Source: Bacteroidota bacterium (lineage in GTDB: Bacteria > Bacteroidota > Bacteroidia > Bacteroidales > VadinHA17). Taken from it: DNA of 7,324 nucleotides. Numbering within the stretch: position 1 is the stretch's first letter; the number at the start of each line of letters is the position of its first letter. The stretch spans positions 1 through 7,324 of the forward strand of contig JAEYZD010000157.1 in assembly GCA_023430725.1 (NCBI GenBank), in the 5' to 3' direction. This document shows positions 1 through 6,136 of this stretch, piece after piece. Under the pieces are notes generated by a model. That model was not told the origin of the DNA. It did not search any database and worked only from the letters and a program-made list of their open reading frames with translations. The translations under genes and the position numbers were made by a program.

Positions 1-1127
1 TGCTGGTCGAATGAGAGCGGTGCGGCCATTGAAACCTGGGCGCCGGTAAGCTCCAGCTGCATCAGATGGATCAAATCAACAAAGGCCGACGGACCGAAGA
101 AGGCATCACGCGTGGTGGCACTGGCCGTTGAACGGCCGATGACCTCTGAAGTATACTCCCTGAGCTTCTCTGATGCCGGTGCGTACTTCTTCAAAAAATC
201 TGCCGATGCGGGAAGACTGTTCATGGGTATGATCCTGCCGCTGAGAACGGGGCTCCTGCTGCCGTCAGCCTGTTTTTCCAGGGTGACCGAAACGTTCATC
301 AGAGCCTCTGCACGACTGCCACCGTCAAGCACAAGCACCTTCTGTCCGGCGCTGTTGACAACCTCCTTCACATCCTGCCGGTGATCATGCCCGCAGAAAA
401 CAACATCAAACCCCGGAACATTCATTGCAACAGAGAGGGAGCTGTTCTCATCATCCCCCCTGTCTCTTTCATCACCCATCCCTGAATGGAACAGCCCCAC
501 CACAAGGTCAGGCTTCTCTTCAAGCATCACAGGCATCCACTTTCTTGCAGTGGAGACCATGTTCTCGAACCTGATGCCGCGGTAGAGCGACTCAGGCAGC
601 CAGCGGGGAACCGATGGTGTAATAAGACCGAAAACAACGATCTTCATCCCTTTCCGCTTTATCACAGCATAAGGCTCAAAATAAGGCTCTCCCGTACTGA
701 TGTCAACTGCATTGGCAGCGAGCATGGGGAAGTTGTACTCCCGCCGCACCCTGTCATAGACCGGATGGCCGGCTTCAATGTCATGATTTCCGACAGTTGC
801 GGCATCGTAGCCCAGGTGATTCAATATATCTGCTATGAGATGGGTTTGTACTGTGTCTACAAAATTGTAGTAATAGGCAAGCGGATCACCCTGGAGTATG
901 TCGCCGTTGTCAAGGAGGATGATATTTTCCCGGCTCCCTGCCTCAACCAGGGAGGCGAGGTTGGCAAGCGAACGGTCAGTTGCTTCTCCCTCGGTATTAT
1001 CAAAGGGAAGAAGCATTCCATGAAGGTCCGTTGTTGCATAGATCTGGATCCTGTTCTCTTCCCTTGCGCATGAAAGGGCAAGGAAAAAAGCAAGAAAAGA
1101 TGCAATAATAAGATTCAGGTTCTTCAT
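1..1127 (-). CDS. Bifunctional metallophosphatase/5'-nucleotidase lipoprotein (UshA/CpdB family), C-terminus cut by window edge
   Basis: The minus strand stays open from an ATG at 1127 to the left edge, giving 375 residues with no stop. Residues 1-20 form a lipoprotein signal: basic start, hydrophobic core, then L-A-L-S-C with Cys20 as the likely lipidation site. The following A-R-E-E is acidic, which could favour surface export in Bacteroidota (inference). The two-metal phosphoesterase domain shows its motifs in order: TTDLHG (32-37), DNGD (73-76), GNHD (113-116), HSG (214-216) and GHDH (246-249). From about residue 325 the 5'-nucleotidase C-terminal substrate domain begins, with FFGPSAF near 343-349 and APLSFD near 369-374, and is then cut off. 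The family hydrolyses nucleoside monophosphates, nucleotide sugars or 2',3'-cyclic nucleotides in the envelope; the exact substrate cannot be read here. It starts 6 bases after the stop of the upstream phosphatase, so the two are probably co-transcribed. Full members run about 500-550 residues, so roughly a third is missing. Confidence 0.93.
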   Translation of the reverse strand, partial: MKNLNLIIASFLAFFLALSCAREENRIQIYATTDLHGMLLPFDNTEGEATDRSLANLASLVEAGSRENIILLDNGDILQGDPLAYYYNFVDTVQTHLIADILNHLGYDAATVGNHDIEAGHPVYDRVRREYNFPMLAANAVDISTGEPYFEPYAVIKRKGMKIVVFGLITPSVPRWLPESLYRGIRFENMVSTARKWMPVMLEEKPDLVVGLFHSGMGDERDRGDDENSSLSVAMNVPGFDVVFCGHDHRQDVKEVVNSAGQKVLVLDGGSRAEALMNVSVTLEKQADGSRSPVLSGRIIPMNSLPASADFLKKYAPASEKLREYTSEVIGRSTASATTRDAFFGPSAFVDLIHLMQLELTGAQVSMAAPLSFDQ

Positions 1128-1133
1128 TCAGGT

Positions 1134-2435
1134 CTATTTATCATGTTTTGTCAGTGGCCTGGAGCTGAACTGCTTCCTGCCGTCCTTCATCCTGGTTATC
1201 GTAAACTGGTCAGCCAGCCTGCCGGAGGCATCATAAGCCCGGTAAGAGAGCCTTTCTCCGTCAACGGTCACCGACTGCCACAGCTGGGTGTTTGTAAACC
1301 CAACCTGCCACCATTGCTTTGCATCCTGCTGGTACTGTTTGGATCCGCTGACAGAGACAACATAAACCGTGCCCGTTGTATTTGAGTTCATATCTGTGGA
1401 ATCAGGCACGATCATTCCCCTCGCATAGGTGTGATCATGGCCGGTAAGAACCAGGTCAACACTATATTTGTCAAACAGCGGTTTAAGGCCTTCCCTTATC
1501 ACCTTGTTGTCTCTCCTGGCAGAGGTTGAGTATACAGGGTGGTGGAAAGCTGCAACGGTCCATTTGCAGGGATTATTCCTGAGAAGACCCTCCACCCATT
1601 CGGTCTGAGCCCTGGCGAGAGCCTCATTCCTGACCATCTCATCCGAATTGATTATTATGAACCTAACCCCCTGGTAATCGACAGAATAGGCTGTCTCCTC
1701 CACTCCTTCCGGCCCGTTTTCAGGCAGGGTGAATCCGGCTCTCCAGTACCTGTTGAGATCCCTTTTGCCCCTGACTGCAGGGTCATAATGCTCATGATTG
1801 CCGGGTGTTGGCATTACAGGCACCTCCGAGACAGTAAATCCTGCTGCCGCATGCCAGTCACCCCATTCATCGTCATGAAGTGTTGAACCTGAACCTCCGT
1901 CCACCAGGTCGCCTGTAAAGATCATCAGCCGTGCATCCGGCGTTTCACGGAAGGCTTGCCTGATAACCCTTGCATACAGCGATTTGCTGCCGATCTGCGA
2001 GTCTCCGAAATAGAGGAAGGTAAGCGGAGCAGTGCCGGTTTCTGCTGTCCTGAACGTAAACCATTCGCTGGCATCCGGACCTGAGCCTACCCTGTAGGCA
2101 TAGACAGTTCCGGGCTTAAGCCCTCTGAATATGACTGAGTGAAATCTTCCTGTCACACCGTCTCCGGCTACATCATTCCACGTTCCGGCTACAGTCAGAG
2201 CGGAATCGGCAAGAAATACAGTAGGCAGATTGACAGAGATATTGGCCACACTCTCCGCAACAGTAGTGTCTGTCCTCCAGGTGACAGCCATCGAGGTTGC
2301 CGGATCACCGGTGATATTCAATACTATCCTGTCGGGCCTGGCCGATGGAATATACCTTGTGATGCGTTCCTGTGCCCGTATATTGACTGTGACAACGGCT
2401 AGGAACAGGAAAAAAGCTGTAAAAATTCGATTCAT
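1134..2435 (-). CDS. Secreted purple-acid-phosphatase-like metallophosphoesterase with N-terminal fibronectin III-like domain
   Basis: This 433-residue protein starts at the ATG at 2435. The frame stays open upstream to an ATG at 2501, but that would bury the signal peptide behind 22 extra residues. Residues 1-22 look like a signal peptide (M-N-R-I then a hydrophobic stretch, cleavage near I-R-A-Q), so the enzyme is exported. Residues about 33-130 match the purple acid phosphatase N-terminal fibronectin-like domain (PDRIVLNITGDP, then SMAVTWRTD). The catalytic domain spans about 137-340: FGDSQ (143-147), GDLVD (175-179), GNHE (212-215), FHHP (297-300) and GHDH (332-335). Residues about 354-416 resemble the family's C-terminal cap. 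The metal-ligand aspartates, asparagine and histidines are present, but Asp179 stands where true purple acid phosphatases carry the iron-binding tyrosine, so a different metal pair is likely (inference). The substrate is unknown; phosphomonoesters are the family's usual targets. It is the first gene of the minus-strand pair with the 5'-nucleotidase. Confidence 0.93.
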   Translation of the reverse strand: MNRIFTAFFLFLAVVTVNIRAQERITRYIPSARPDRIVLNITGDPATSMAVTWRTDTTVAESVANISVNLPTVFLADSALTVAGTWNDVAGDGVTGRFHSVIFRGLKPGTVYAYRVGSGPDASEWFTFRTAETGTAPLTFLYFGDSQIGSKSLYARVIRQAFRETPDARLMIFTGDLVDGGSGSTLHDDEWGDWHAAAGFTVSEVPVMPTPGNHEHYDPAVRGKRDLNRYWRAGFTLPENGPEGVEETAYSVDYQGVRFIIINSDEMVRNEALARAQTEWVEGLLRNNPCKWTVAAFHHPVYSTSARRDNKVIREGLKPLFDKYSVDLVLTGHDHTYARGMIVPDSTDMNSNTTGTVYVVSVSGSKQYQQDAKQWWQVGFTNTQLWQSVTVDGERLSYRAYDASGRLADQFTITRMKDGRKQFSSRPLTKHDK

Positions 2436-2456
2436 CCTTCGTTTTTTATGTAAGTA

Positions 2457-2480
2457 ACAACCATCCTTAGCGGAGGTTGT
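2457..2480. repeat. Imperfect inverted repeat upstream of the phosphatase gene
   Basis: ACAACC (2457-2462) is the reverse complement of GGTTGT (2475-2480). Inside it TCC (2464-2466) pairs with GGA (2472-2474), leaving one unpaired base and a five-base loop. It sits 22-45 bases before the phosphatase start codon and touches a weak -7-like element. It could be an operator or an mRNA leader hairpin. A chance match cannot be excluded, and no regulator is encoded nearby. Confidence 0.3.
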
Positions 2481-2487
2481 AAATATA
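2480..2487 (-). promoter_or_regulatory. Weak candidate -7 promoter element for the phosphatase operon
   Basis: Read on the minus strand, TATATTTA differs from the bacteroidal -7 consensus TAnnTTTG only at the last base. It would place a transcription start about 35-40 bases before the ATG at 2435. No convincing -33 TTG lies at the expected spacing; only TTA is found, about 21 bases upstream. It is the best match in this intergenic region for the minus strand, but tentative. Confidence 0.22.
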
Positions 2488-2520
2488 TTGATAATTTCCA
2501 TGATGCATTAACACGGAACC

Positions 2521-2550
2521 TTGCGGCCGCCGCTCTTTTAACTATTTTTG
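2521..2550 (+). promoter_or_regulatory. Bacteroidal-type promoter for the NamZ-like operon, nearly abutting the start codon
   Basis: TATTTTTG (2543-2550) matches the Bacteroidota -7 consensus TAnnTTTG exactly. TTG at 2521-2523 lies 19 bases upstream, which fits the -33 element spacing. With the motif centred near -7, transcription would begin around 2553-2556, while the ATG is at 2556. The mRNA would then have essentially no leader. The spacer contains the perfect 8-base palindrome GCGGCCGC (2523-2530). Confidence 0.55.
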
Positions 2551-2555
2551 CAGGT

Positions 2556-3734
2556 ATGAAAGTGCTAACAGGACTTGACACGGTATCCCGGCGTCTTCCG
2601 GATGGTTTGCGCGGAAAGAGGATCGGGCTCCTCTGCCACTCATCAAGCATAACCTCAGATTTCAGACACATTACGGAGGTCTTCGGCAACAACAACGAAT
2701 GCATTCTGGCTGCGTTGTTCGGGCCGCAGCACGGCCTCTCCGGACAGACGCAGGACAATATGATTGAATGGGAAGGGACCACAGACCCTGTCCTTGGAAT
2801 TCCGGTATACAGCCTCTACGGTCTGCACCGGAAACCCACCCCGGCAATGCTTCAGGGACTGGATGCCCTGGTTGCCGATCTGCAGGACGTCGGCGCGAGG
2901 CTGTACACGTACATATGGACCGTAAAGCTGTGCATGGAGGCATGCGCCGAAGCCGGAATACCTGTATGGATACTCGACAGGCCGAATCCCATCGGAAGGA
3001 TACAGGCTGACGGCCCGGTGCTTCAGGAGGAGTACTTTACATTTGTCGGAGGCGCATCAATTCCCCTCTGCCACAGGATGACAATCGGTGAGATGGCAGT
3101 CTGGATCAGGGAGAAACATATCCCCCGCTGCGAGCTTCATGTTGTCCGCTCGGATGGATGGCGACGCAACTCTCTCTACAGCGAAACCGGGCTGCCGTGG
3201 GTCCTCCCCTCTCCCAACATGCCATCACAGCAGACCGCTGCAGTCTATCCCGGCACTGTACTGGCAGAGGCACTGAATCTATCAGAGGGACGGGGAACGG
3301 TCATCCCGTTCGAACTTATCGGTGCGCCATGGATAAACGGTCGAAGACTCCTGGCTGAGATGCGAAGCAGAAACCTGCCGGGATGCAGTTTCCGGATGCA
3401 TGATTATATTCCTACATTCCACAAATATGCCGGAGAATACTGCAGAGGGATACAGATTCACGTCACTGACGCAGCCCTCTTCAGACCGGTGACAACCGCA
3501 CTGCACCTGTTTGATGCAATAATCCGGACTTCACCGGAAAATGCACTGAAATTCAATCCTCCGCCTTATGAATACGAATCCCTGCTCATCCCTTTTGACA
3601 TCCTTTCGGGAGACAGCAGAATGCGCGAAGTTCTGACACGCGGACTATCACTGACAGAAGAGACAGAGCGGTGGAAAGCATCAACGGAGATTTTCGGGAA
3701 GGAATTCAACCAAATGGCACTTTACGAAGACTAA
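2556..3734 (+). CDS. DUF1343 / NamZ-like exo-beta-N-acetylmuramidase family protein, cytoplasmic variant
   Basis: This 392-residue protein matches the DUF1343 (GH171) family along its whole length. Characterised members (NamZ, B. subtilis YbbC) cleave N-acetylmuramic acid from the non-reducing ends of peptidoglycan fragments. Visible family blocks are TGLD (5-8), LFGPQHG (54-60), PVYSLYG (83-89) with RKPT (92-95), DLQDVGAR (108-115), LDRPNPIG (140-147), TGLPWV with SPNMP (211-223), NLSEGRGT and PFE (241-253), PTFHKYAGEYC (286-296) and HVTD (302-305). The C-terminal small domain contains YEYESLLIPFDIL (338-350). There is no signal peptide or lipobox, unlike many relatives, so it probably works in the cytoplasm on recycled muropeptides (inference). 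The first motif reads GPQHG where I recall GPEHG in other members, so activity should not be assumed. The ATG at 2556 is the only sensible start: the TGLD block begins five residues later and the next in-frame ATG is at residue 69. The downstream transporter starts one base after the stop. Confidence 0.9.
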   Translation: MKVLTGLDTVSRRLPDGLRGKRIGLLCHSSSITSDFRHITEVFGNNNECILAALFGPQHGLSGQTQDNMIEWEGTTDPVLGIPVYSLYGLHRKPTPAMLQGLDALVADLQDVGARLYTYIWTVKLCMEACAEAGIPVWILDRPNPIGRIQADGPVLQEEYFTFVGGASIPLCHRMTIGEMAVWIREKHIPRCELHVVRSDGWRRNSLYSETGLPWVLPSPNMPSQQTAAVYPGTVLAEALNLSEGRGTVIPFELIGAPWINGRRLLAEMRSRNLPGCSFRMHDYIPTFHKYAGEYCRGIQIHVTDAALFRPVTTALHLFDAIIRTSPENALKFNPPPYEYESLLIPFDILSGDSRMREVLTRGLSLTEETERWKASTEIFGKEFNQMALYED

Positions 3735-3735
3735 A

Positions 3736-4485
3736 ATGCTCAATGCCGGAAATATAGTATTCCTTTCCCTGATAATCTTCACGGCATCTATAGTAAGGGG
3801 ATTCACAGGTTTCGGACTCGCTCTTGTGGCAGTGCCGCTTATACAGTTTATAATGCCGGTGTCTGATACCGCAGTGTTCATTGCTATAATAAACGCCATT
3901 TTCTCAGTGATCTATTTCCGTCGCTCCCGGGAGTCAGTAAGGGGACAACCCCTTGGAAGAATGGCCGTATGGACAGGTATAGGCGTTGCAGCCGGAACTC
4001 TCATTCTGAAGTTTATAAACCCGGCTTACATTCAGTTTGGATGGGGCTTGCTGATAATTCTGATTGTGTTTGCCCTTGCAAGGGGATTCAGTTTCGGGAT
4101 ACGGTCTGACAAATCCGCCATGACCCTGAGCGGCCTCTTAGGAGGGGTGCTCGCCGGTGCCACCGGAATCACCGGACCTCCCGTAGCAATAATTCTCTCA
4201 TCAATGAAGACCCCCAGGGAAAAATTCAATGCGTTGATCTCACTCTTCATATTATTTGCGGTCTCCTATGCACTGTTGTTTTACCTTGCAGCAGGACTTG
4301 TGAAGACTGACACCTTCCTGCTGGCTGTCTGCTCTGTTCCTGCACTGATCGCAGGCCTTTACACCGGTGACAGGCTGGTTGCCAGGATCAGTCAGACAAC
4401 CTTCACCAGGGTGGTATATATCGTCCTGATAATGATGGGATTAATAACCATTTTCAAGGGTGCGAAGGCACTCATGATTGTATAA
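3736..4485 (+). CDS. TauE/SafE (TSUP) family membrane transporter
   Basis: This 249-residue, strongly hydrophobic protein has about eight predicted membrane helices (roughly 6-20, 25-42, 44-60, 76-92, 100-117, 130-153, 163-188 with 191-210, and 224-240). It shows the internal duplication of the TSUP family: RGFTGFGLALVAVPL (21-35) in the first half and a matching GVLAGATGITGPPVA (137-151) in the second. Relatives move sulfite, sulfoacetate or other small organic anions across the inner membrane; substrate and direction cannot be told from sequence. The length is normal for the family. The ATG follows the NamZ-like stop codon by a single base and has no ribosome binding site of its own, so translation is probably coupled to the gene before it. 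That tight link suggests a shared role, for example handling a product of cell-wall turnover, but this is speculation. Confidence 0.9.
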   Translation: MLNAGNIVFLSLIIFTASIVRGFTGFGLALVAVPLIQFIMPVSDTAVFIAIINAIFSVIYFRRSRESVRGQPLGRMAVWTGIGVAAGTLILKFINPAYIQFGWGLLIILIVFALARGFSFGIRSDKSAMTLSGLLGGVLAGATGITGPPVAIILSSMKTPREKFNALISLFILFAVSYALLFYLAAGLVKTDTFLLAVCSVPALIAGLYTGDRLVARISQTTFTRVVYIVLIMMGLITIFKGAKALMIV

Positions 4486-4508
4486 TTAAATGGCTCTTCG
4501 CTCTCATA

Positions 4509-5126
4509 ATGCTATTTTCAGATACATACAGGACAATCGAAGAGGAGGCGCACGGACTCTTCAAGGACAGGGGGAGCAGATTCATTGCAATTGCCATTCC
4601 TGTCAGCTCCCAGGAGGAGATAAGGAACCGTCTGGCGGAGCTGAGAAAAGAGTATCATGACGCCAGGCATCACTGCTTTGCATGGATGCTTGCCCCGGAC
4701 AGGCAGGCATGGCGCATAAGCGATGACGGCGAACCATCGGGTACTGCCGGGAAACCAATACTCGGTCAGATCAACTCACGGGAACTGACAAACGTGCTGG
4801 TGGTCGTCATCAGGTACTTCGGAGGAACCCTGCTCGGGGTGAGCGGCCTGATAAATGCATACCGAACCGCCGCAGCCGATGCACTGGGCAATGCAAAGAT
4901 GGTTGAGAAACATGTATGCCAGAGATGGACCATTACCTTCCCCTACATTGCAATGAATGACGTGATGAAGGTGCTCAGGGATGAGGAATGCAGGCAGTCT
5001 GAACATCTCTACAGCGGCAGCGATGTAACGATTGAGATCACCTTCCGCGCTTCCCGCTCCCGGCAGGTCACGGGCAGGCTTGAAAAAATTGCAGAACTGC
5101 AGATGAAATGGATCTCCACAGAATGA
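4509..5126 (+). CDS. yigZ: YigZ / IMPACT family protein (UPF0029)
   Basis: This 205-residue protein carries the signatures of the YigZ/IMPACT family. The N-terminal domain has GSRFIA (22-27), DARHHCFAW (51-59), DDGEPSGTAGKPIL (72-85) and RYFGGTLLGVSGL (102-114) followed by AYRTA (117-121). Residues about 138-195 form the smaller C-terminal ferredoxin-like domain typical of bacterial members. The length is as expected. The eukaryotic relative IMPACT regulates the kinase Gcn2; in bacteria the family is soluble and cytoplasmic, with a proposed nucleic-acid or ribosome-related role that is not firmly established. It begins 23 bases after the transporter stop with no evident promoter between, so it is probably the third gene of the same transcript. 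The ATG at 4509 fits the usual start, about 20 residues before the SRFIA block. Confidence 0.92.
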   Translation: MLFSDTYRTIEEEAHGLFKDRGSRFIAIAIPVSSQEEIRNRLAELRKEYHDARHHCFAWMLAPDRQAWRISDDGEPSGTAGKPILGQINSRELTNVLVVVIRYFGGTLLGVSGLINAYRTAAADALGNAKMVEKHVCQRWTITFPYIAMNDVMKVLRDEECRQSEHLYSGSDVTIEITFRASRSRQVTGRLEKIAELQMKWISTE

Positions 5127-5140
5127 GGATGCCATTTTTT
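5106..5140 (+). terminator. Possible intrinsic terminator at the end of the yigZ gene
   Basis: AAATGGATC (5106-5114) can pair with GAT-G-CCATTT (5128-5137), a nine-pair stem with one bulged G, a loop of about 13 bases, and a T run at 5135-5140. The left arm lies inside the last codons of yigZ. The stem is AT-rich and the loop large, so the structure is modest. Its place between yigZ and a separate promoter for pyrB supports the call. Confidence 0.33.
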
Positions 5141-5182
5141 AAATAGTTTTTAACATACGAAGAATTGCAGCCCCACTTGTAA

Positions 5183-5190
5183 TAACTTTG
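5183..5190 (+). promoter_or_regulatory. Bacteroidal -7 promoter element for pyrBI
   Basis: TAACTTTG is an exact match to TAnnTTTG and lies 31 bases before the pyrB ATG, predicting an A-rich leader of roughly 25 bases. The nearest upstream TTG (5165-5167) is only 15 bases away, shorter than the usual 19-21, so the -33 element is weak or absent. Immediately downstream, TGTGTC (5189-5194) and GGCACA (5201-5206) can form a six-pair hairpin including one G-T pair. It overlaps the predicted start region and could be an operator, or chance. Confidence 0.45.
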
Positions 5191-5221
5191 TGTCAGTTCA
5201 GGCACATAAAAACATATCTTA

Positions 5222-6130
5222 ATGAAAACCAGAAGCTTAGTATCAATTGATGATCTTACCACTGATGAAATCACCAGGATCCTCAGTCTTGCCTCGGAGT
5301 TTGAAAAGAATCCTATCCAGGATTTGCTCAAGGGCAAGGTTGTGGCAACCCTCTTCTTTGAGCCTTCAACACGTACGCGTCTCAGTTTCGAGAGCGCGGT
5401 AAACAAGCTCGGAGGCCGCGTAATCGGGTTCACAGACTCATCCAGCTCAAGCGTTACAAAGGGTGAGACTCTCAATGATACAATCAGGACGGTGAACAAC
5501 TACGTGGACCTGATTGTCATGCGCCACCCGATAGAGGGAAGCGCACGGTACGCCAGCGAGATATCCACCGTCCCGGTTGTGAACGCGGGTGACGGAGCCA
5601 ACCAGCACCCCACCCAGACTTTGCTTGATCTGTATTCAATCCTGAAGACACAGGGGACACTTGACAACCTGAACATCTGCATGGTGGGCGACCTGAAATA
5701 CGGCCGCACCGTACACTCACTGCTTATGGCAATGTCACGCTGGAAGACATCCTTCAACTTTGTAGCTCCTGAAGAACTGAGGATGCCTGACGAGTACAAG
5801 CTCTACCTCAGGAACCTGGGGCTCAATTATTACGAGACAGCCGACCTGAACGAGGTAATAAACATGGCTGATATAGTATATATGACACGCGTCCAGCGCG
5901 AACGGTTCTCAGATCCGATGGAGTATGAGAAGGTAAAGAACGCCTATGTGCTCCATGATCACATGCTGACTGACACAAAACCCGGGATGAAGATTCTCCA
6001 TCCCCTGCCCCGCGTGAATGAGATAAATACCGATGTCGATTCAAACAGCAAGGCATACTATTTTGAACAGGCCCTAAACGGTGTCTTTACAAGACAGGCA
6101 ATCATCTGCTCATTACTCGGACTAAAATAA
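5222..6130 (+). CDS. pyrB: Aspartate carbamoyltransferase catalytic subunit
   Basis: This 302-residue enzyme joins carbamoyl phosphate and L-aspartate to make N-carbamoyl-L-aspartate, the committed step of pyrimidine synthesis in the cytoplasm. The carbamoyl-phosphate loop STRTR is at 49-53 within FFEPSTRTRLSFE. Other active-site residues, placed by similarity to the E. coli enzyme, are Ser76 and Lys80 (VTKGETL), Arg101 in RHPIEG, His129 and Gln132 in HPTQTLLDL, Arg162 in DLKYGRTVHS, Arg223 and Gln225 in TRVQRERF, and the PLPR loop at 261-264. No key residue is missing and the length is standard. The start at 5222 leaves the usual short N-terminus. pyrI follows after 6 bases, so the product should assemble as the regulated class B holoenzyme of catalytic trimers and regulatory dimers. 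An exact TAnnTTTG element lies upstream. Confidence 0.98.
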   Translation: MKTRSLVSIDDLTTDEITRILSLASEFEKNPIQDLLKGKVVATLFFEPSTRTRLSFESAVNKLGGRVIGFTDSSSSSVTKGETLNDTIRTVNNYVDLIVMRHPIEGSARYASEISTVPVVNAGDGANQHPTQTLLDLYSILKTQGTLDNLNICMVGDLKYGRTVHSLLMAMSRWKTSFNFVAPEELRMPDEYKLYLRNLGLNYYETADLNEVINMADIVYMTRVQRERFSDPMEYEKVKNAYVLHDHMLTDTKPGMKILHPLPRVNEINTDVDSNSKAYYFEQALNGVFTRQAIICSLLGLK

Positions 6131-6136
6131 CAAGCC

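Noticed and set aside
486..1073. Long plus-strand open frame (195 codons) opposite the 5'-nucleotidase gene
   Set aside because: It lies fully antisense to a gene with clear metallophosphatase motifs, and its translation shows no recognisable domain or signal.
2436..2501. In-frame N-terminal extension of the phosphatase to an ATG at 2501
   Set aside because: It would place 22 residues, including Lys-Lys-Arg-Arg, before a clear signal peptide and would cover the likely promoter region.
2432..2782. Minus-strand open frame of 116 codons across the divergent intergenic region
   Set aside because: It overlaps the 5' end of the NamZ-like gene on the opposite strand, runs through the promoter region and resembles no known protein.
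4486..4508. Promoter or terminator between the TSUP transporter and yigZ
   Set aside because: The 23 bases contain no TAnnTTTG element and no hairpin followed by a T run.
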